A stretch of 64,000 bases of DNA from an uncultured Bacteroidota bacterium (GCA_903938445.1 CAJADG010000071.1:1-64000), one strand, 5' to 3'. Positions 35,003-44,378 are shown, counted from the stretch's first letter. The notes: generated from the letters alone by a model not told the origin. Program-made: numbers and translations.

Positions 35003-35010
35003 TATTTTTG
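35003..35010 (+). promoter_or_regulatory. -7 box TATTTTTG of the YHS lipoprotein promoter
   Basis: An exact TAnnTTTG match lies 16 bases upstream of the ATG at 35027. The predicted transcript start is near 35016. Confidence 0.55.
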
Positions 35011-35026
35011 GAACTCAAGAACCAAA

Positions 35027-35350
35027 ATGAACCTTATGAAAAAAATAATGGGATTAAGTTTAGTTGTAGTTGCTTGCATTTTTACAGCATGTGGATCGCA
35101 ACCAACTGAAAAAGCTGAAGCAACAAAAGATACTGCAGTTACAATGTCAACTGACACAGCTTCCGCTAAAACTTATGCGGTTAGTTTAGTGGATAATAAA
35201 AAAGACCCTACCTGCGGCATGCCTGTAACCGCTGGCATTGGAGACACTGCACATTATGACAAACATGTTTTAGGTTTTTGCTCTGCAGAATGCAAAGCAG
35301 AATTCTTGAAAAATCCTAAAGCAGGATTAGCAGCAGCTGAATTAAAATAA
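35027..35350 (+). CDS. YHS-domain lipoprotein
   Basis: This small lipoprotein of 107 residues has a signal (KKIMGLSLVVVACIFTAC, lipobox Cys at about residue 22), a Thr/Ala-rich linker, and a YHS/TRASH-type metal-binding domain from about residue 58: DPTCGMPVTAGIGDTAHYDKHVLGFCSAEC is represented by the motifs DPTCGMPV, HYDKHVLGFCS and AECKAEFLKNP. YHS domains bind copper or other soft metals through the two or three conserved cysteines. A copper-buffering role in the envelope is plausible. Starts at 35027 or 35036 are both possible. It is monocistronic and convergent with the SNF2 gene. Confidence 0.85.
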   Translation: MNLMKKIMGLSLVVVACIFTACGSQPTEKAEATKDTAVTMSTDTASAKTYAVSLVDNKKDPTCGMPVTAGIGDTAHYDKHVLGFCSAECKAEFLKNPKAGLAAAELK

Positions 35351-35372
35351 ACGTTTCTCTACTAGTTAGCCA

Positions 35373-38300
35373 CTAACTAAATAAGTAGGCAATATCATCT
35401 TTGGTCAAGGACTTCACAAATCCTTCTTCATCGGAAATTAATTCCTTGGCCAAAGATCTTTTTCTGTCCTGCAATTTTAATATTTTATCTTCCACCGTAT
35501 CATTACAAATCATACGGTACGCAAATATATTTTTGGTTTGACCAATACGATGCGTTCTATCAATTGCTTGCTGTTCCACCGCTGGATTCCACCAAGGATC
35601 CACGATATAAACATAGTCTGCAGCAGTCAAGTTTAATCCTACTCCTCCTGCTTTTAAGGAAATTAAAAATACCCTGCAATTGGAATCATTTTGAAAACGC
35701 TCAATGGCTTTTTCTCTTTCTTGAATCGTACTTCCTCCATCAAAATATTCATAATCTATTCCCAACTTAGTCAACTCTTCTTTGATTAATCCTAACATAC
35801 CTAGGAACTGAGAAAATACTAAGGCCTTGTGATCCCCAATGTTTTCAGCTATTTCACGAGTAAGCTCCGTTAATTTAACCGACTCGTTTGGATAGTTTTC
35901 ATCTTTAATAATCGCAGGGCTATCACAAATTTGACGAAGCTTCATCAATCCTTGTAAAATGGATAACTGAGATTTTTGAATTCCTTTTTCTTCCACCATC
36001 CCAAGTAATTTATCGCGATAATCATTTCGATATGCGTCATAAATTTTTCTTTGTGCGGTGCCCATTTCACAATACAAAACCATTTCTTGTTTTTCAGGAA
36101 GATCTTTTGCAACCTGCTCCTTGGTACGACGCAAGATGAAAGGAAAAACAAATTTTCTTAAATGTTCTTTTTGTTCTTTCTCATCAAATTTATCAATGGG
36201 CATCGAAAAATTATGCTTAAAATATTCTACAGTTCCAAGCATACCTGGATTTAAGAAATTCATTTGCGCATAAATATCAAATGTATTGTTTTGTAATGGC
36301 GTACCACTTAAACATAATTTATTAGTAGCTTGTAACAAACAAGCGGCCTTTGTTACCTTACTTGTTGGATTTTTAATGGCTTGGCTTTCATCCAAAATCA
36401 CATAATCAAACTTTACTTCAGAGAACATTTTAATATCACTTCTTAAAGTTCCATAGGTAGTAATAATGACTTCCACAGGTTCTTTAAACAATTGATTTTT
36501 TGTTCTAGTTCCTCCATGATGAATTCGGAAACTTAAACTTGGTGTGAATTTTTTTAATTCATTCTGCCAGTTATATAAAAGCGTTGTAGGACATACTACC
36601 AATGCAACTAAAGAACCATTCTTTTCTTTTAAATGTTGTAAAAAAGAAAGGGTTTGAATAGTTTTACCCAATCCCATATCATCCGCCAAGATACCACCCC
36701 ATTGTACATCATGTAAATAATTCAACCATTGAAAACCACTTACTTGATATGGTCTTAGTATGGGTGTCAAATGTTCTGGCGGAGGCACATCTGCGATGGA
36801 ATACTTTTCTCTAATCTTTTCGTATTTGCCTTCTAATTGGAATATTAATTCTTCCTCATCCCTTTGTTCATATAATTCGTCTAATATAGAAAAGTGATAC
36901 TTGCTTAATTTTAAATTCTGTTGACTGCCCTCTCCTACTTTAAATAATAAGGAATATTTATTCAACCACTTTTCTGGCAACACACCCAAACTACCATCTT
37001 TCAATGGCACAAATTGCTGCTTATTGGCAAGCATATTTTTGATATCCTGCACCGAAACCTTTTGTTCTCCAAATGAAATTTCTACTTTAGCATCAAACCA
37101 ATCGGTATTGCTGCTAATATACATTTTGGTAGAAGGCTTAGCTGTATTGAATCTGAATTGTTTTAAATTTTCAGAACCAAATAAAGGAATTTGCTTTTCC
37201 TTTAATAAATCTATAAATAAAAAGAACCAATTATTTTTTAATACCTCCGCTCCTTTCAATGCCAACACATTTCCTTTCTCAAAACGAACAAAGCCAGAGT
37301 GTAACTGTTCAATCACATTCATCAAATTACGCTCTTCTGCTAAATCTCTCTCAAGCGTGACAATTTTATCGCCTTGTTGTTGAATAACAGAAGGCCCATC
37401 ATCCGCAGTTACTACAATGTCTTTATAAGTAAAGATCGGCTCAAATAATAAATAGTCTCTATCTTCTTTAAGAATAATTTGTAACTGTGGTTTTATGCCT
37501 TTTAGCTTTTCTTGCTTTACATTCCCTAATTCAACCTGATACAACTTAGACAATGGCAATAAAACAGATTGCAAATACACTGGCCAATCCTCTAAATCAA
37601 TTTCATTACTTCCCGTTGGCATAAACTGCTCCACCCATTTTAAATCCTCTCTATTTTTCCAGCTATAAAATTGATTTTCTACTTGAAATAGATAATGTGT
37701 TTTAGCATGATTATCTGCAATTGAAATTTTGCCTGTTGGTAAACTTACTTGTGCATGAATAATATATTGATCCGCCTTTTTCTCAACCTTAAAGCTGGGT
37801 TGTATAGGATTAAAAATCAATTCAGCCTTTTGTAAGTTAGCCGTAGTAAAGGTTTTGCTAGCGGGCAAATGAAAATGAAAAGGATGTTCTGAAATATCTC
37901 TCCAAAGTTTCTCTAACTTAGGATGAATATATTCTTGTATCAACTCTCTTGTTTCTCCGGGCAAACCTTCCTCATCCCCACCTAAAATCGTATCCCAAAT
38001 TCCCATGAAAGGCGAATTCTTATCGAGATACTTTATAAGTTCGTTAGATTGTAATTTCCTAACTAATTGTATTAAATTTTTGTCCTCGTCATTAATTTCT
38101 TGAGGAATTAAAAATTTAGGCAGGTCAATTTTTTCAACCTTACTCACAAATGTATTGCCCTCTTCATTCACTTCCCCTTTAATTACATTAAATAATAAAT
38201 AAGGATATTCATTTTCGGATTGCTGTATTACTAAGCCAAATCGCTCTACTGTTTTGGCAACCGTGCTACTTGCACCTCGCTCTTCTTCCATATCCCAATC

Positions 38301-39137
38301 ATTGGATCTTGGGATTTTTCGAATAGTAGCTGCTGGTGTTGCATTTACTTTTTGAATTCTATCATCCAACACTTTTAAATACGGCTTTCCATCCTGATAG
38401 GTAAACTCAAATTTATCTTCGATATAATCGTCTAGTGTATAGCCATATAATGCCAATAATTTATTCTTTTCTCTATCCCAGTTTCTAATAGTTTCAAAGT
38501 AATCAGCACCTTTTAACTGGAATAATTGCAATAATAAAATGGTTTTATGTATACACAATGGATACTCCGTTTCACTCAAACAATCACAGGAAGTATCAAA
38601 AAATCTTTCTTCATTTTTTTGAACAATGATGTGAAATGTTTTTCCATTTTCATCTACTTCGGCAACAACTTTTTCATTTGCACTTTCAATGATATGAGGC
38701 CTATTAGACTTTAAAATAGTTTCGGCACGTTCAAAAGTACTTTTTGAACATAACATTCGAATCATTTTTAAATCTAGATTTTTGGTACGTAGTTGTGTAT
38801 GGGTAGTTTGATAAGAAGTTTGCTTATAATCCAACAAATTCTTATCCAATAAGTCTTGTACAAAAAATAAAGCAGCTGCTTTATGTCTACAAACTTCTGA
38901 TAAATTATAAGGACATCCACATCTTAAAGAAAGTGTAGAAGGACTTTTAAAATTTTCGATTGTTACTTTATAATAAGTGCTATAACCATCATCTTTAACA
39001 CGGCAGTGAATACTACCTAATAAAGGATCAAACTTTACCAATTCGATATTTTTTAGTGCGAAAATCTTTTTTCCACGTCTAATTACCTCTTCGGTTCCGA
39101 AGCTATATATGTGTTTTACTAAGTAGGGTAATGCCAT
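35373..39137 (-). CDS. SNF2-family helicase with two SWIM zinc fingers
   Basis: This is a 1254-residue ATP-dependent DNA translocase. The N-terminus holds two SWIM-type fingers: CGCPYNLSEVCRH near residues 73-85 and CDCLSETEYPLCIH near 182-195, both CxCx(n)CxH. A long middle region of unknown fold follows. The SNF2 ATPase starts near residue 790 with ADDMGLGKTIQTL (Walker A) and DESQAIKNP (DExx box). The helicase C domain has FSQFLGMLGLI, LKAGGVGLNLTAADYV and QAIDRTHRIGQ. Bacterial SWIM-SNF2 proteins are thought to act on transcribing polymerase or nucleic-acid structures; the role here is not known. The start is preceded by an exact -7 box. Confidence 0.93.
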   Translation of the reverse strand: MALPYLVKHIYSFGTEEVIRRGKKIFALKNIELVKFDPLLGSIHCRVKDDGYSTYYKVTIENFKSPSTLSLRCGCPYNLSEVCRHKAAALFFVQDLLDKNLLDYKQTSYQTTHTQLRTKNLDLKMIRMLCSKSTFERAETILKSNRPHIIESANEKVVAEVDENGKTFHIIVQKNEERFFDTSCDCLSETEYPLCIHKTILLLQLFQLKGADYFETIRNWDREKNKLLALYGYTLDDYIEDKFEFTYQDGKPYLKVLDDRIQKVNATPAATIRKIPRSNDWDMEEERGASSTVAKTVERFGLVIQQSENEYPYLLFNVIKGEVNEEGNTFVSKVEKIDLPKFLIPQEINDEDKNLIQLVRKLQSNELIKYLDKNSPFMGIWDTILGGDEEGLPGETRELIQEYIHPKLEKLWRDISEHPFHFHLPASKTFTTANLQKAELIFNPIQPSFKVEKKADQYIIHAQVSLPTGKISIADNHAKTHYLFQVENQFYSWKNREDLKWVEQFMPTGSNEIDLEDWPVYLQSVLLPLSKLYQVELGNVKQEKLKGIKPQLQIILKEDRDYLLFEPIFTYKDIVVTADDGPSVIQQQGDKIVTLERDLAEERNLMNVIEQLHSGFVRFEKGNVLALKGAEVLKNNWFFLFIDLLKEKQIPLFGSENLKQFRFNTAKPSTKMYISSNTDWFDAKVEISFGEQKVSVQDIKNMLANKQQFVPLKDGSLGVLPEKWLNKYSLLFKVGEGSQQNLKLSKYHFSILDELYEQRDEEELIFQLEGKYEKIREKYSIADVPPPEHLTPILRPYQVSGFQWLNYLHDVQWGGILADDMGLGKTIQTLSFLQHLKEKNGSLVALVVCPTTLLYNWQNELKKFTPSLSFRIHHGGTRTKNQLFKEPVEVIITTYGTLRSDIKMFSEVKFDYVILDESQAIKNPTSKVTKAACLLQATNKLCLSGTPLQNNTFDIYAQMNFLNPGMLGTVEYFKHNFSMPIDKFDEKEQKEHLRKFVFPFILRRTKEQVAKDLPEKQEMVLYCEMGTAQRKIYDAYRNDYRDKLLGMVEEKGIQKSQLSILQGLMKLRQICDSPAIIKDENYPNESVKLTELTREIAENIGDHKALVFSQFLGMLGLIKEELTKLGIDYEYFDGGSTIQEREKAIERFQNDSNCRVFLISLKAGGVGLNLTAADYVYIVDPWWNPAVEQQAIDRTHRIGQTKNIFAYRMICNDTVEDKILKLQDRKRSLAKELISDEEGFVKSLTKDDIAYLFS

Positions 39138-39175
39138 AAATTATACAATATCGCCCCTTTGAAAAGGGCAATTTG

Positions 39176-39183
39176 CAAATGTA
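39176..39183 (-). promoter_or_regulatory. -7 box TACATTTG of the SNF2 gene promoter
   Basis: An exact TAnnTTTG match lies on the minus strand, 38 bases upstream of the ATG. A small hairpin (CCCTTT / AAAGGG, near 39155-39168) lies in the predicted leader. Confidence 0.5.
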
Positions 39184-39211
39184 CGAAATTACAGGCTATT
39201 TTTCGATATTC

Positions 39212-39949
39212 TTATAGACCATTTATTAGGGCTCCATCTTTAAAGATGGGTAAACTTGGTGCTACATCCTTAGATACACAATATTGCATATCCGCTTCTA
39301 ATCCATAAGCTGCTAAACGATGCCAATGCGTTAAAGTTTTAATATATTCTGGCAAATTATCTTTTTGTTGATTGTACAACTGGTTAGCCATAAAACTACT
39401 ATCACAATGAATAGTAAAATGTTCTTTTATTTCCTCAATTACAGCACCAGCAAACAAAGTATCCTCAATATTAAAACGATTTTTCCAACCTGAACAACCC
39501 AAAATAACTGGTGCATTTTGTTTTTTCAAATAATCAACCACATTGGATAAATTTGGAAAAGAGCCTGTAATAATTTCTTTGGCTCCTTTGCGCAAAGCCA
39601 TGTGCAATAACTTAGTCCCGTTGGTAGTCGTAATAACAAGGGTTTTATTTTCTATAAAAGAACGAGGATATTCAGAAGGTGAATTTCCATAAGACAAACC
39701 TGGTATAATTTTACCATCACGCTCGCCAGCAGTGATACCACCAGTAGCTTTACCCATTTCAATACATGCTTCGGGGCTATCCACTGGGATAATTTTTAAT
39801 GCCCCATTATAAAGTGCTGTTGCCATTGTTGACGTTGCTCTAAAAACATCAATAATGACAACAATACTATCTTTTATTTCATATAGATCTAATAACTCTG
39901 GGGTTAATACGGTATGTAAGCTCGGCTTCACTATATTTTCATTACTCAT
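39212..39949 (-). CDS. comB: 2-phosphosulfolactate phosphatase family protein (ComB)
   Basis: ComB removes phosphate from 2-phosphosulfolactate, known from methanogen coenzyme M synthesis and from bacterial sulfolactate production. The 245-residue protein has the family pattern: VVIIDVFRATSTMATALYNGA, AGERDGKIIPGLSYGNSP, VITTTNGTKLLHMA and LGCSGWKNRFNIEDTLFAG. Other sulfolactate genes (comA, comC) are not in the window, so the substrate in this organism is uncertain; sulfonate-containing lipids of Bacteroidota are one speculative link. The start lies immediately after its -7 box. Confidence 0.85.
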   Translation of the reverse strand: MSNENIVKPSLHTVLTPELLDLYEIKDSIVVIIDVFRATSTMATALYNGALKIIPVDSPEACIEMGKATGGITAGERDGKIIPGLSYGNSPSEYPRSFIENKTLVITTTNGTKLLHMALRKGAKEIITGSFPNLSNVVDYLKKQNAPVILGCSGWKNRFNIEDTLFAGAVIEEIKEHFTIHCDSSFMANQLYNQQKDNLPEYIKTLTHWHRLAAYGLEADMQYCVSKDVAPSLPIFKDGALINGL

Positions 39950-39953
39950 TCTG

Positions 39954-39961
39954 CAAAGATA
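39954..39961 (-). promoter_or_regulatory. -7 box TATCTTTG of the comB promoter
   Basis: An exact TAnnTTTG match ends four bases upstream of the comB ATG, so the transcript would start on or next to the start codon (leaderless mRNA). Confidence 0.5.
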
Positions 39962-39970
39962 CTAAACCCA

Positions 39971-40327
39971 TTAATTTTTCAAAGGCAATTCCTTTTGTTT
40001 AGATAAAATAAGAATTTCATTTAATACGACCTCGGTACTTGTTCTTTTTACGCCGGCTTTATCTGTAAAAGATTTATTAACCAATCTTCCCTCCACGGCT
40101 ACTTCGGCTCCTTTGGCTAAATGCTTCTCAACATATATAGCTAATTTAGACCAAGCAATTAAATTAAACCATTGGGTTTCGTCCAACCACTCCCCTTTTA
40201 CATTTTTGTAACGATCATTTACTGCTAAACGTAGATTGGCTAATTTCTTGTCTTCTCCATACATTTTAATTTCAGGATCGGCACCCAATCGTCCAACGAG
40301 TTGCACTTTGTTTTTAATTGCTTTCAT
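39971..40327 (-). CDS. ssb: Short single-stranded DNA-binding protein without acidic tail
   Basis: This 118-residue protein consists almost only of the OB fold: KVQLVGRLGADPEIK, KLANLRLAVNDRYKNVKGEW, DETQWFNLIAW, EVAVEGRLVNKSFTDKAG. It ends QKELPLKN, without the glycine/proline-rich linker and the acidic DDDIPF-like tip by which SSB recruits partner proteins. It is therefore probably an accessory SSB, with the main ssb elsewhere. The ATG at 40327 starts the conserved fold; an in-frame codon at 40351 would add eight lysine-rich residues lying inside a hairpin. A 10-bp inverted repeat abuts the start codon. Confidence 0.88.
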   Translation of the reverse strand: MKAIKNKVQLVGRLGADPEIKMYGEDKKLANLRLAVNDRYKNVKGEWLDETQWFNLIAWSKLAIYVEKHLAKGAEVAVEGRLVNKSFTDKAGVKRTSTEVVLNEILILSKQKELPLKN

Positions 40328-40353
40328 TTTGTCTTTTTTTATGAAAGACAAAA
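40327..40353 (-). promoter_or_regulatory. Hairpin abutting the ssb start codon
   Basis: A perfect 10-bp inverted repeat (TTTTGTCTTT, 40327-40336, and AAAGACAAAA, 40344-40353) with a 7-base loop ends on the first base of the ssb ATG. In the mRNA it would hold the ribosome landing site in a stem, so translational control is plausible. The stem is A/T-rich and of moderate stability. Confidence 0.4.
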
Positions 40354-40390
40354 ATGCAAATCATCTTAATGCAAGAATAAAGTATTTATA

Positions 40391-41485
40391 CTACTTAAAT
40401 GGAAACTTTACCACTTTGGCTTTTACTGGAGTATTACGAATATCAATAAAAATCTCAGCACCTATTTTAGCATGCTCCGTAGCTACATAGCCCATTCCTA
40501 TTGCTTTTCCTAAGCTTGGCGCTTGTGTACCTGAGGTTACAGAACCAATTTCATTTCCTTGTGCATCTTTAATAATATAGTAATGGCGCGGAATACCACG
40601 ATCAATCATTTCAAAGCCTACTAATTTTTTAGCTACGCCGTTTTCCTTTTGCGCTTTTAATGCAGCACTATTGGTAAAGTCTTTTGTGAATTTTGTAATC
40701 CATCCTAATCCTGCTTCTAATGGACTAGTGGTATCATCAATGTCATTACCATATAAACAAAATCCCATCTCTAACCTTAACGTATCTCTTGCGCCCAAAC
40801 CAATTGGTTGTAAACCATAAGCAGCCCCTGCTACAAATAAGGCATCCCAAACTTTGGTAGCATTGTCATTTTCATCTTCAAAATATATTTCAACACCACC
40901 CGCTCCTGTATAACCAGTTGCACTAATTACCACATTATCTATATCTAGTAATTTACCTTTAGCAAAACTATAATAGGGCATGTTCAACACATCCATATCC
41001 GTCATTGTTTGAACAATCTTGGTGGCATTAGGTCCTTGTACTGCAAGTAATGCAGTCTTTGGACTGATATTATGCATCTCTACATTTTTAGTATTATGAC
41101 TGCTAATCCAATTCCAATCCTTTTCGATATTAGATGCATTCACTACCAACATGTATACTTTATTTTTCTCAACACAATACACCAATAAATCATCTACAAT
41201 ACCCCCTGTATTATTAGGCAAACAACTATACTGTGCTTTACCATCCTCTAAAACAGAAGCGTCATTACTTGTTACACGTTGAATTAATTCCAAAGCATCC
41301 GGTCCTCTTAAAATAAACTCTCCCATATGACTTACATCAAATACGCCCGCATTATTTCGCACTGCTGCATGTTCATCATTGATGCCAGAATAACTAATTG
41401 GCATATTATAACCCGCAAATGGAGCCATTTTAGCTCCTAATGCAATATGTTTTTCTGTAAATGGGGTATTTAAAACTTCGCTCAT
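40391..41485 (-). CDS. gcvT: Glycine cleavage system aminomethyltransferase (T protein)
   Basis: GcvT transfers the methylene group from lipoyl-bound aminomethyl on GcvH to tetrahydrofolate. The protein has the family start ([28 protein letters not shown], motif AGYNMPISY), the FDVSHMGEF motif, the NASNIEKDW stretch and [20 protein letters not shown]. At 364 residues from the ATG at 41485 the length is normal; the longer in-frame reading from 41617 covers the upstream terminator and was rejected. An alternative ATG lies three codons upstream at 41494. gcvH is at 52511, on the other strand, and gcvP is not in the window. Confidence 0.96.
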   Translation of the reverse strand: MSEVLNTPFTEKHIALGAKMAPFAGYNMPISYSGINDEHAAVRNNAGVFDVSHMGEFILRGPDALELIQRVTSNDASVLEDGKAQYSCLPNNTGGIVDDLLVYCVEKNKVYMLVVNASNIEKDWNWISSHNTKNVEMHNISPKTALLAVQGPNATKIVQTMTDMDVLNMPYYSFAKGKLLDIDNVVISATGYTGAGGVEIYFEDENDNATKVWDALFVAGAAYGLQPIGLGARDTLRLEMGFCLYGNDIDDTTSPLEAGLGWITKFTKDFTNSAALKAQKENGVAKKLVGFEMIDRGIPRHYYIIKDAQGNEIGSVTSGTQAPSLGKAIGMGYVATEHAKIGAEIFIDIRNTPVKAKVVKFPFK

Positions 41486-41524
41486 GGATATCATTATTTG
41501 TACAAATATAATCAAAAAAGGGTG

Positions 41525-41562
41525 CCAAATAAAACACCCCTTCTGTAGCAGAAAGGGTGTTA
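41525..41562 (-). terminator. Rho-independent terminator after the PspC gene
   Basis: On the minus strand AACACCC-TTTCTG pairs with CAGAAG-GGGTGTT (one G-T pair) around a 3-base loop and runs into TTATTT. It lies between the stop of the PspC gene (41590) and gcvT, insulating the two. Confidence 0.88.
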
Positions 41563-41589
41563 TTCCAAAAATCAATCCAAACCTTCTAA

Positions 41590-43803
41590 TTAATAAGAAA
41601 AGCGTTCTAATACCCAATGGATATCGGTCAATTTACCGGCTACATTAGATACATTTTTTAATTCCTTTGACGTTGTTGCATCTACTTTTTTATCTTTTAT
41701 TTCCTCATTCCTTTTTTCTGTCTTCGATTTTTCCAACTGCAGACGCTCTTCCTTTAACTTTTGAATTTTCTCATCAATGTCGGCTGGAGCTTTATCATCA
41801 TTTTCATTAGAGATGGCTTCACTAGTTCTTTTTGTTTTTTCAAGACCCGCGCTGGTCATTCTATATTCCACCCCTTGTTCATAAGCATAAGAATCATTAT
41901 CCCACTTTTCATTCCACTCATCATACCAACCATCGCTAATTCCATTTAATGTTTCAGACTGAATACCATGTCCATTTACACGTACATTAGTTTGAGACCA
42001 TCCTTTATTGGTAATTAATATGCGTTTACCAACAGGTACTGCAATGGTTAAAATAATATGTTGATTTCTGAACTTATCATTTTTATTGATACCAATACCT
42101 CTATCCAAAAGCAATACACTGTCCTGTTGTGTTAAGCTCAAATTTATTTTTTGTGCAAGTGCGTTAGCTTCTTGAATAGATTTACCATTACTTAGTTTTA
42201 CCATTTTCACTTCAAAGCTATCCGATTTAGATTGCACAATTCTTACACGTAAATTTCTTACAAACACAGTATCATCATCGGTCAAATCACTGAATGGAGT
42301 TATTTGGAACCATTTGTCTTCATAATATTTCATTTTAGGAGAAGCTGTTAATTCCAACAAATCCACTTTAGCATTCGTTAATTGTACTTTTTCTTCATTA
42401 GGAATATTATGTTTTGAAAAACTATTTCCTAAACTACTAAAGAAATAAAATACACAAACCCAACCCAACACCCACAAACTTATAAAACCAGTTCTTACCC
42501 ATTTATTCGCTTTTTTAAATCCTGCTATCTTTCTGATAATAGCTGTGACAATAGCAATAATAGGTACCCAAACAAAAAATAAGATAGCCCCAATAAAAGC
42601 TGCTGATTGCAAACCATCTTCCAAAAGGAACCCTTTCAAAGGCAATAAACTTGTTCCTGCAACACCAATTCCAAATAAAGCAGCTAAAAGGCTAATTCCT
42701 ACGATTCCTAAAATAAAATAAACAAACACTTTCACAGCAATGGTAATCACTCGACCTATAAAATAAAACAGACCCTTACTATTTGATGTTGCTACATTGG
42801 GTTGTTCCGCAGTAGCCTCAGCATTTGTTGGAGTTCCTGCATTATTTGTAGTACTTGTGTAGTTTGTTTTGTTCTTTTTATAAAATTCACTTCCCCAACT
42901 TTGAGCTCTCTTACTAAAACCTTCCATATCATTTTGAATGGTATTTTTGATACTATTCAAATCTACTTTCTCCCCCACCATCTCTAATTTATCTGCACTG
43001 GTCTTAGCTTCTGGCAATACCAACCATAAAATAATATAAACAAATACTGCACCTGGGCTAAATGTGATATCTAAAATATTAGGAAAGTCTACACTATCCC
43101 AGAATTGAAATAAATGTAAATGTTTAAAATTAAAAATGAATCTAATAAAAGGAATCAAAAATAATAATCTAACTATGCCTACTCTTAAGCCAAAATATTT
43201 TGAAAGACCTGCACAAACACCACCAATTATTTTATTTTCAATATCTCTAAATAATCTTTTACGTACACCGCCCACTTCTTTCACAGAAGAACTTGGCACG
43301 GCAATCCATAAAATTAAATAAGCCAAAATATTAACGCCTATTAAGAAGATCCATAAAATACGAATCACTAAAGGTTCAACGTTAAAGTAATTGGCAATAC
43401 CACTACAAACACCACCCAATACTTTGTTTTGTTCATCACGATACAAACGCTTGGGTCTAATAGATTCCCAACCAGTTTGATCATTATGGGTGTAATTATT
43501 TTGTGTATTACTGGAGGCACCTGCTTGTTCAAATCCATCCTGTGCTTCAAGATCAGCAGGACGGCCAATGCTTGCAATAATTAATTGAATCGTTGATTCA
43601 TTAATACATACCTCCCCTTTTTTTAATTTATCATCACATAATTCTGCAACGCGACATTCAATGTCATTGATGATTTCATCACGACCTTCTTCATTTGCAA
43701 AATAGATACGCAATGATTCTATATATTCTTTTAGCATTTCATAAGCCTGCTCTTCGATAGGAAGTATGCGACCTTGAAAATTGATATTGATTACTTTGTT
43801 CAT
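41590..43803 (-). CDS. Membrane protein with two PspC domains
   Basis: This inner-membrane protein has 737 residues. A cytoplasmic N-terminal region (about 1-105) precedes two PspC domains, [20 protein letters not shown] (about 114-175) and [20 protein letters not shown] (about 182-260), each followed by TM helices. Further TM segments lie around 350-470, followed by a large extracytoplasmic beta-rich domain and a charged C-terminal coiled stretch rich in Lys and Glu. PspC proteins respond to envelope stress. The gene follows the PadR regulator by 29 bases and probably forms an operon controlled by it. Confidence 0.88.
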   Translation of the reverse strand: MNKVININFQGRILPIEEQAYEMLKEYIESLRIYFANEEGRDEIINDIECRVAELCDDKLKKGEVCINESTIQLIIASIGRPADLEAQDGFEQAGASSNTQNNYTHNDQTGWESIRPKRLYRDEQNKVLGGVCSGIANYFNVEPLVIRILWIFLIGVNILAYLILWIAVPSSSVKEVGGVRKRLFRDIENKIIGGVCAGLSKYFGLRVGIVRLLFLIPFIRFIFNFKHLHLFQFWDSVDFPNILDITFSPGAVFVYIILWLVLPEAKTSADKLEMVGEKVDLNSIKNTIQNDMEGFSKRAQSWGSEFYKKNKTNYTSTTNNAGTPTNAEATAEQPNVATSNSKGLFYFIGRVITIAVKVFVYFILGIVGISLLAALFGIGVAGTSLLPLKGFLLEDGLQSAAFIGAILFFVWVPIIAIVTAIIRKIAGFKKANKWVRTGFISLWVLGWVCVFYFFSSLGNSFSKHNIPNEEKVQLTNAKVDLLELTASPKMKYYEDKWFQITPFSDLTDDDTVFVRNLRVRIVQSKSDSFEVKMVKLSNGKSIQEANALAQKINLSLTQQDSVLLLDRGIGINKNDKFRNQHIILTIAVPVGKRILITNKGWSQTNVRVNGHGIQSETLNGISDGWYDEWNEKWDNDSYAYEQGVEYRMTSAGLEKTKRTSEAISNENDDKAPADIDEKIQKLKEERLQLEKSKTEKRNEEIKDKKVDATTSKELKNVSNVAGKLTDIHWVLERFSY

Positions 43804-43832
43804 AAAAAGCTTTTAAAATTTGATGAATGTTA

Positions 43833-44189
43833 CTAAGCAACAATTGCTTGAGTGTTATCATTATTGTTTTGTGTAAGTTGATTAACCGCAGCTGTCATTT
43901 CATTCCAGGTTTTTAATAAAACTTCGTAGGCTTGATTACCCTCCTCGGTTAATACAAAATATTTTCTTGGCGGTCCACTTACACTTTCCACCCATCTATA
44001 ATTTAAGAGGCCCGCATTTTTTAATCTTGTCAATAAAGGATACAAAGTTCCTTCAAGTATATGCAGATTGGCCGCTTTCATTTGTTCGACGATATCACTA
44101 GGATATACTTCGCCTTTTTGAATGATGGACAATATGCAAAACTCCAATACGCCCTTGCGCATTTGACTTTGTGTGTTTTGTATATCCAT
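43833..44189 (-). CDS. PadR-family transcriptional regulator
   Basis: This 118-residue regulator has the PadR winged helix: KGVLEFCILSIIQKGEVYPSDIVEQM, a recognition region LEGTLYPLLTRLKNAGLL and the wing SGPPRKYFVLTEEG, followed by a short dimerisation helix. The start at 44189 was chosen because the in-frame codon at 44210 is TTG and lies inside the -7 box (44208-44215). A 14-bp inverted repeat just upstream overlaps the promoter, so the regulator probably represses its own operon with the PspC gene. The effector is unknown. Confidence 0.92.
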   Translation of the reverse strand: MDIQNTQSQMRKGVLEFCILSIIQKGEVYPSDIVEQMKAANLHILEGTLYPLLTRLKNAGLLNYRWVESVSGPPRKYFVLTEEGNQAYEVLLKTWNEMTAAVNQLTQNNNDNTQAIVA

Positions 44190-44207
44190 GATAATAACTT
44201 TAGAACA

Positions 44208-44215
44208 CAAAGCTA
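44208..44215 (-). promoter_or_regulatory. -7 box TAGCTTTG of the padR-pspC promoter
   Basis: An exact TAnnTTTG match on the minus strand gives a predicted transcript start near 44202, about 13 bases before the ATG. The upstream spacer and -33 region are covered by the inverted repeat at 44222-44254. Confidence 0.6.
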
Positions 44216-44221
44216 GGAGAA

Positions 44222-44254
44222 TATTTAGTACTATGCATCACATAGTACTAAATA
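44222..44254. promoter_or_regulatory. 14-bp inverted repeat, candidate PadR operator
   Basis: TATTTAGTACTATG (44222-44235) and CATAGTACTAAATA (44241-44254) are perfect inverted copies separated by five bases. The repeat starts seven bases upstream of the padR -7 box and covers the spacer and -33 region. No T tract follows on either side in a terminator-like way, so a protein-binding site is favoured. Confidence 0.65.
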
Positions 44255-44378
44255 AAATTAAAAGTATTAACTAATGAATTGATTTACAATTAATTATAAT
44301 TTTACAAAAATTATGAATGGCAAATATTTATGGACGATTGGCGATAAAATAGGGTTTAAAACAGCTTTTTGACCCCCA

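Larger units (their letters stand above)
34632..35026. other. Gene-free stretch between the arginine operon and the YHS lipoprotein
   Basis: This 395-base region holds the inverted-repeat-rich leader or Cys-rich frame described above (34645-34847), an AT-rich segment with a weak minus-strand -7-like TATATTTT at about 34880-34887 for the arginine operon, and the plus-strand promoter at 35003-35010. I see no tRNA, no insertion sequence and no other coding frame here. Confidence 0.6.

Noticed and set aside
37024-37383. Plus-strand open frame of 119 codons inside the SNF2 gene
   Set aside because: It has no recognisable domain or promoter and is antisense to a continuous large gene.
41485-41617. 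Longer start for gcvT giving a hydrophobic N-terminal extension
   Set aside because: The extension is encoded by the terminator of the upstream PspC gene and by non-coding sequence; the family fold starts at the ATG at 41485.
44278-44378. Gene or terminator between padR and the M16 pair
   Set aside because: The stretch is AT-rich with only chance short repeats; no open frame or proper stem with T tract is present.
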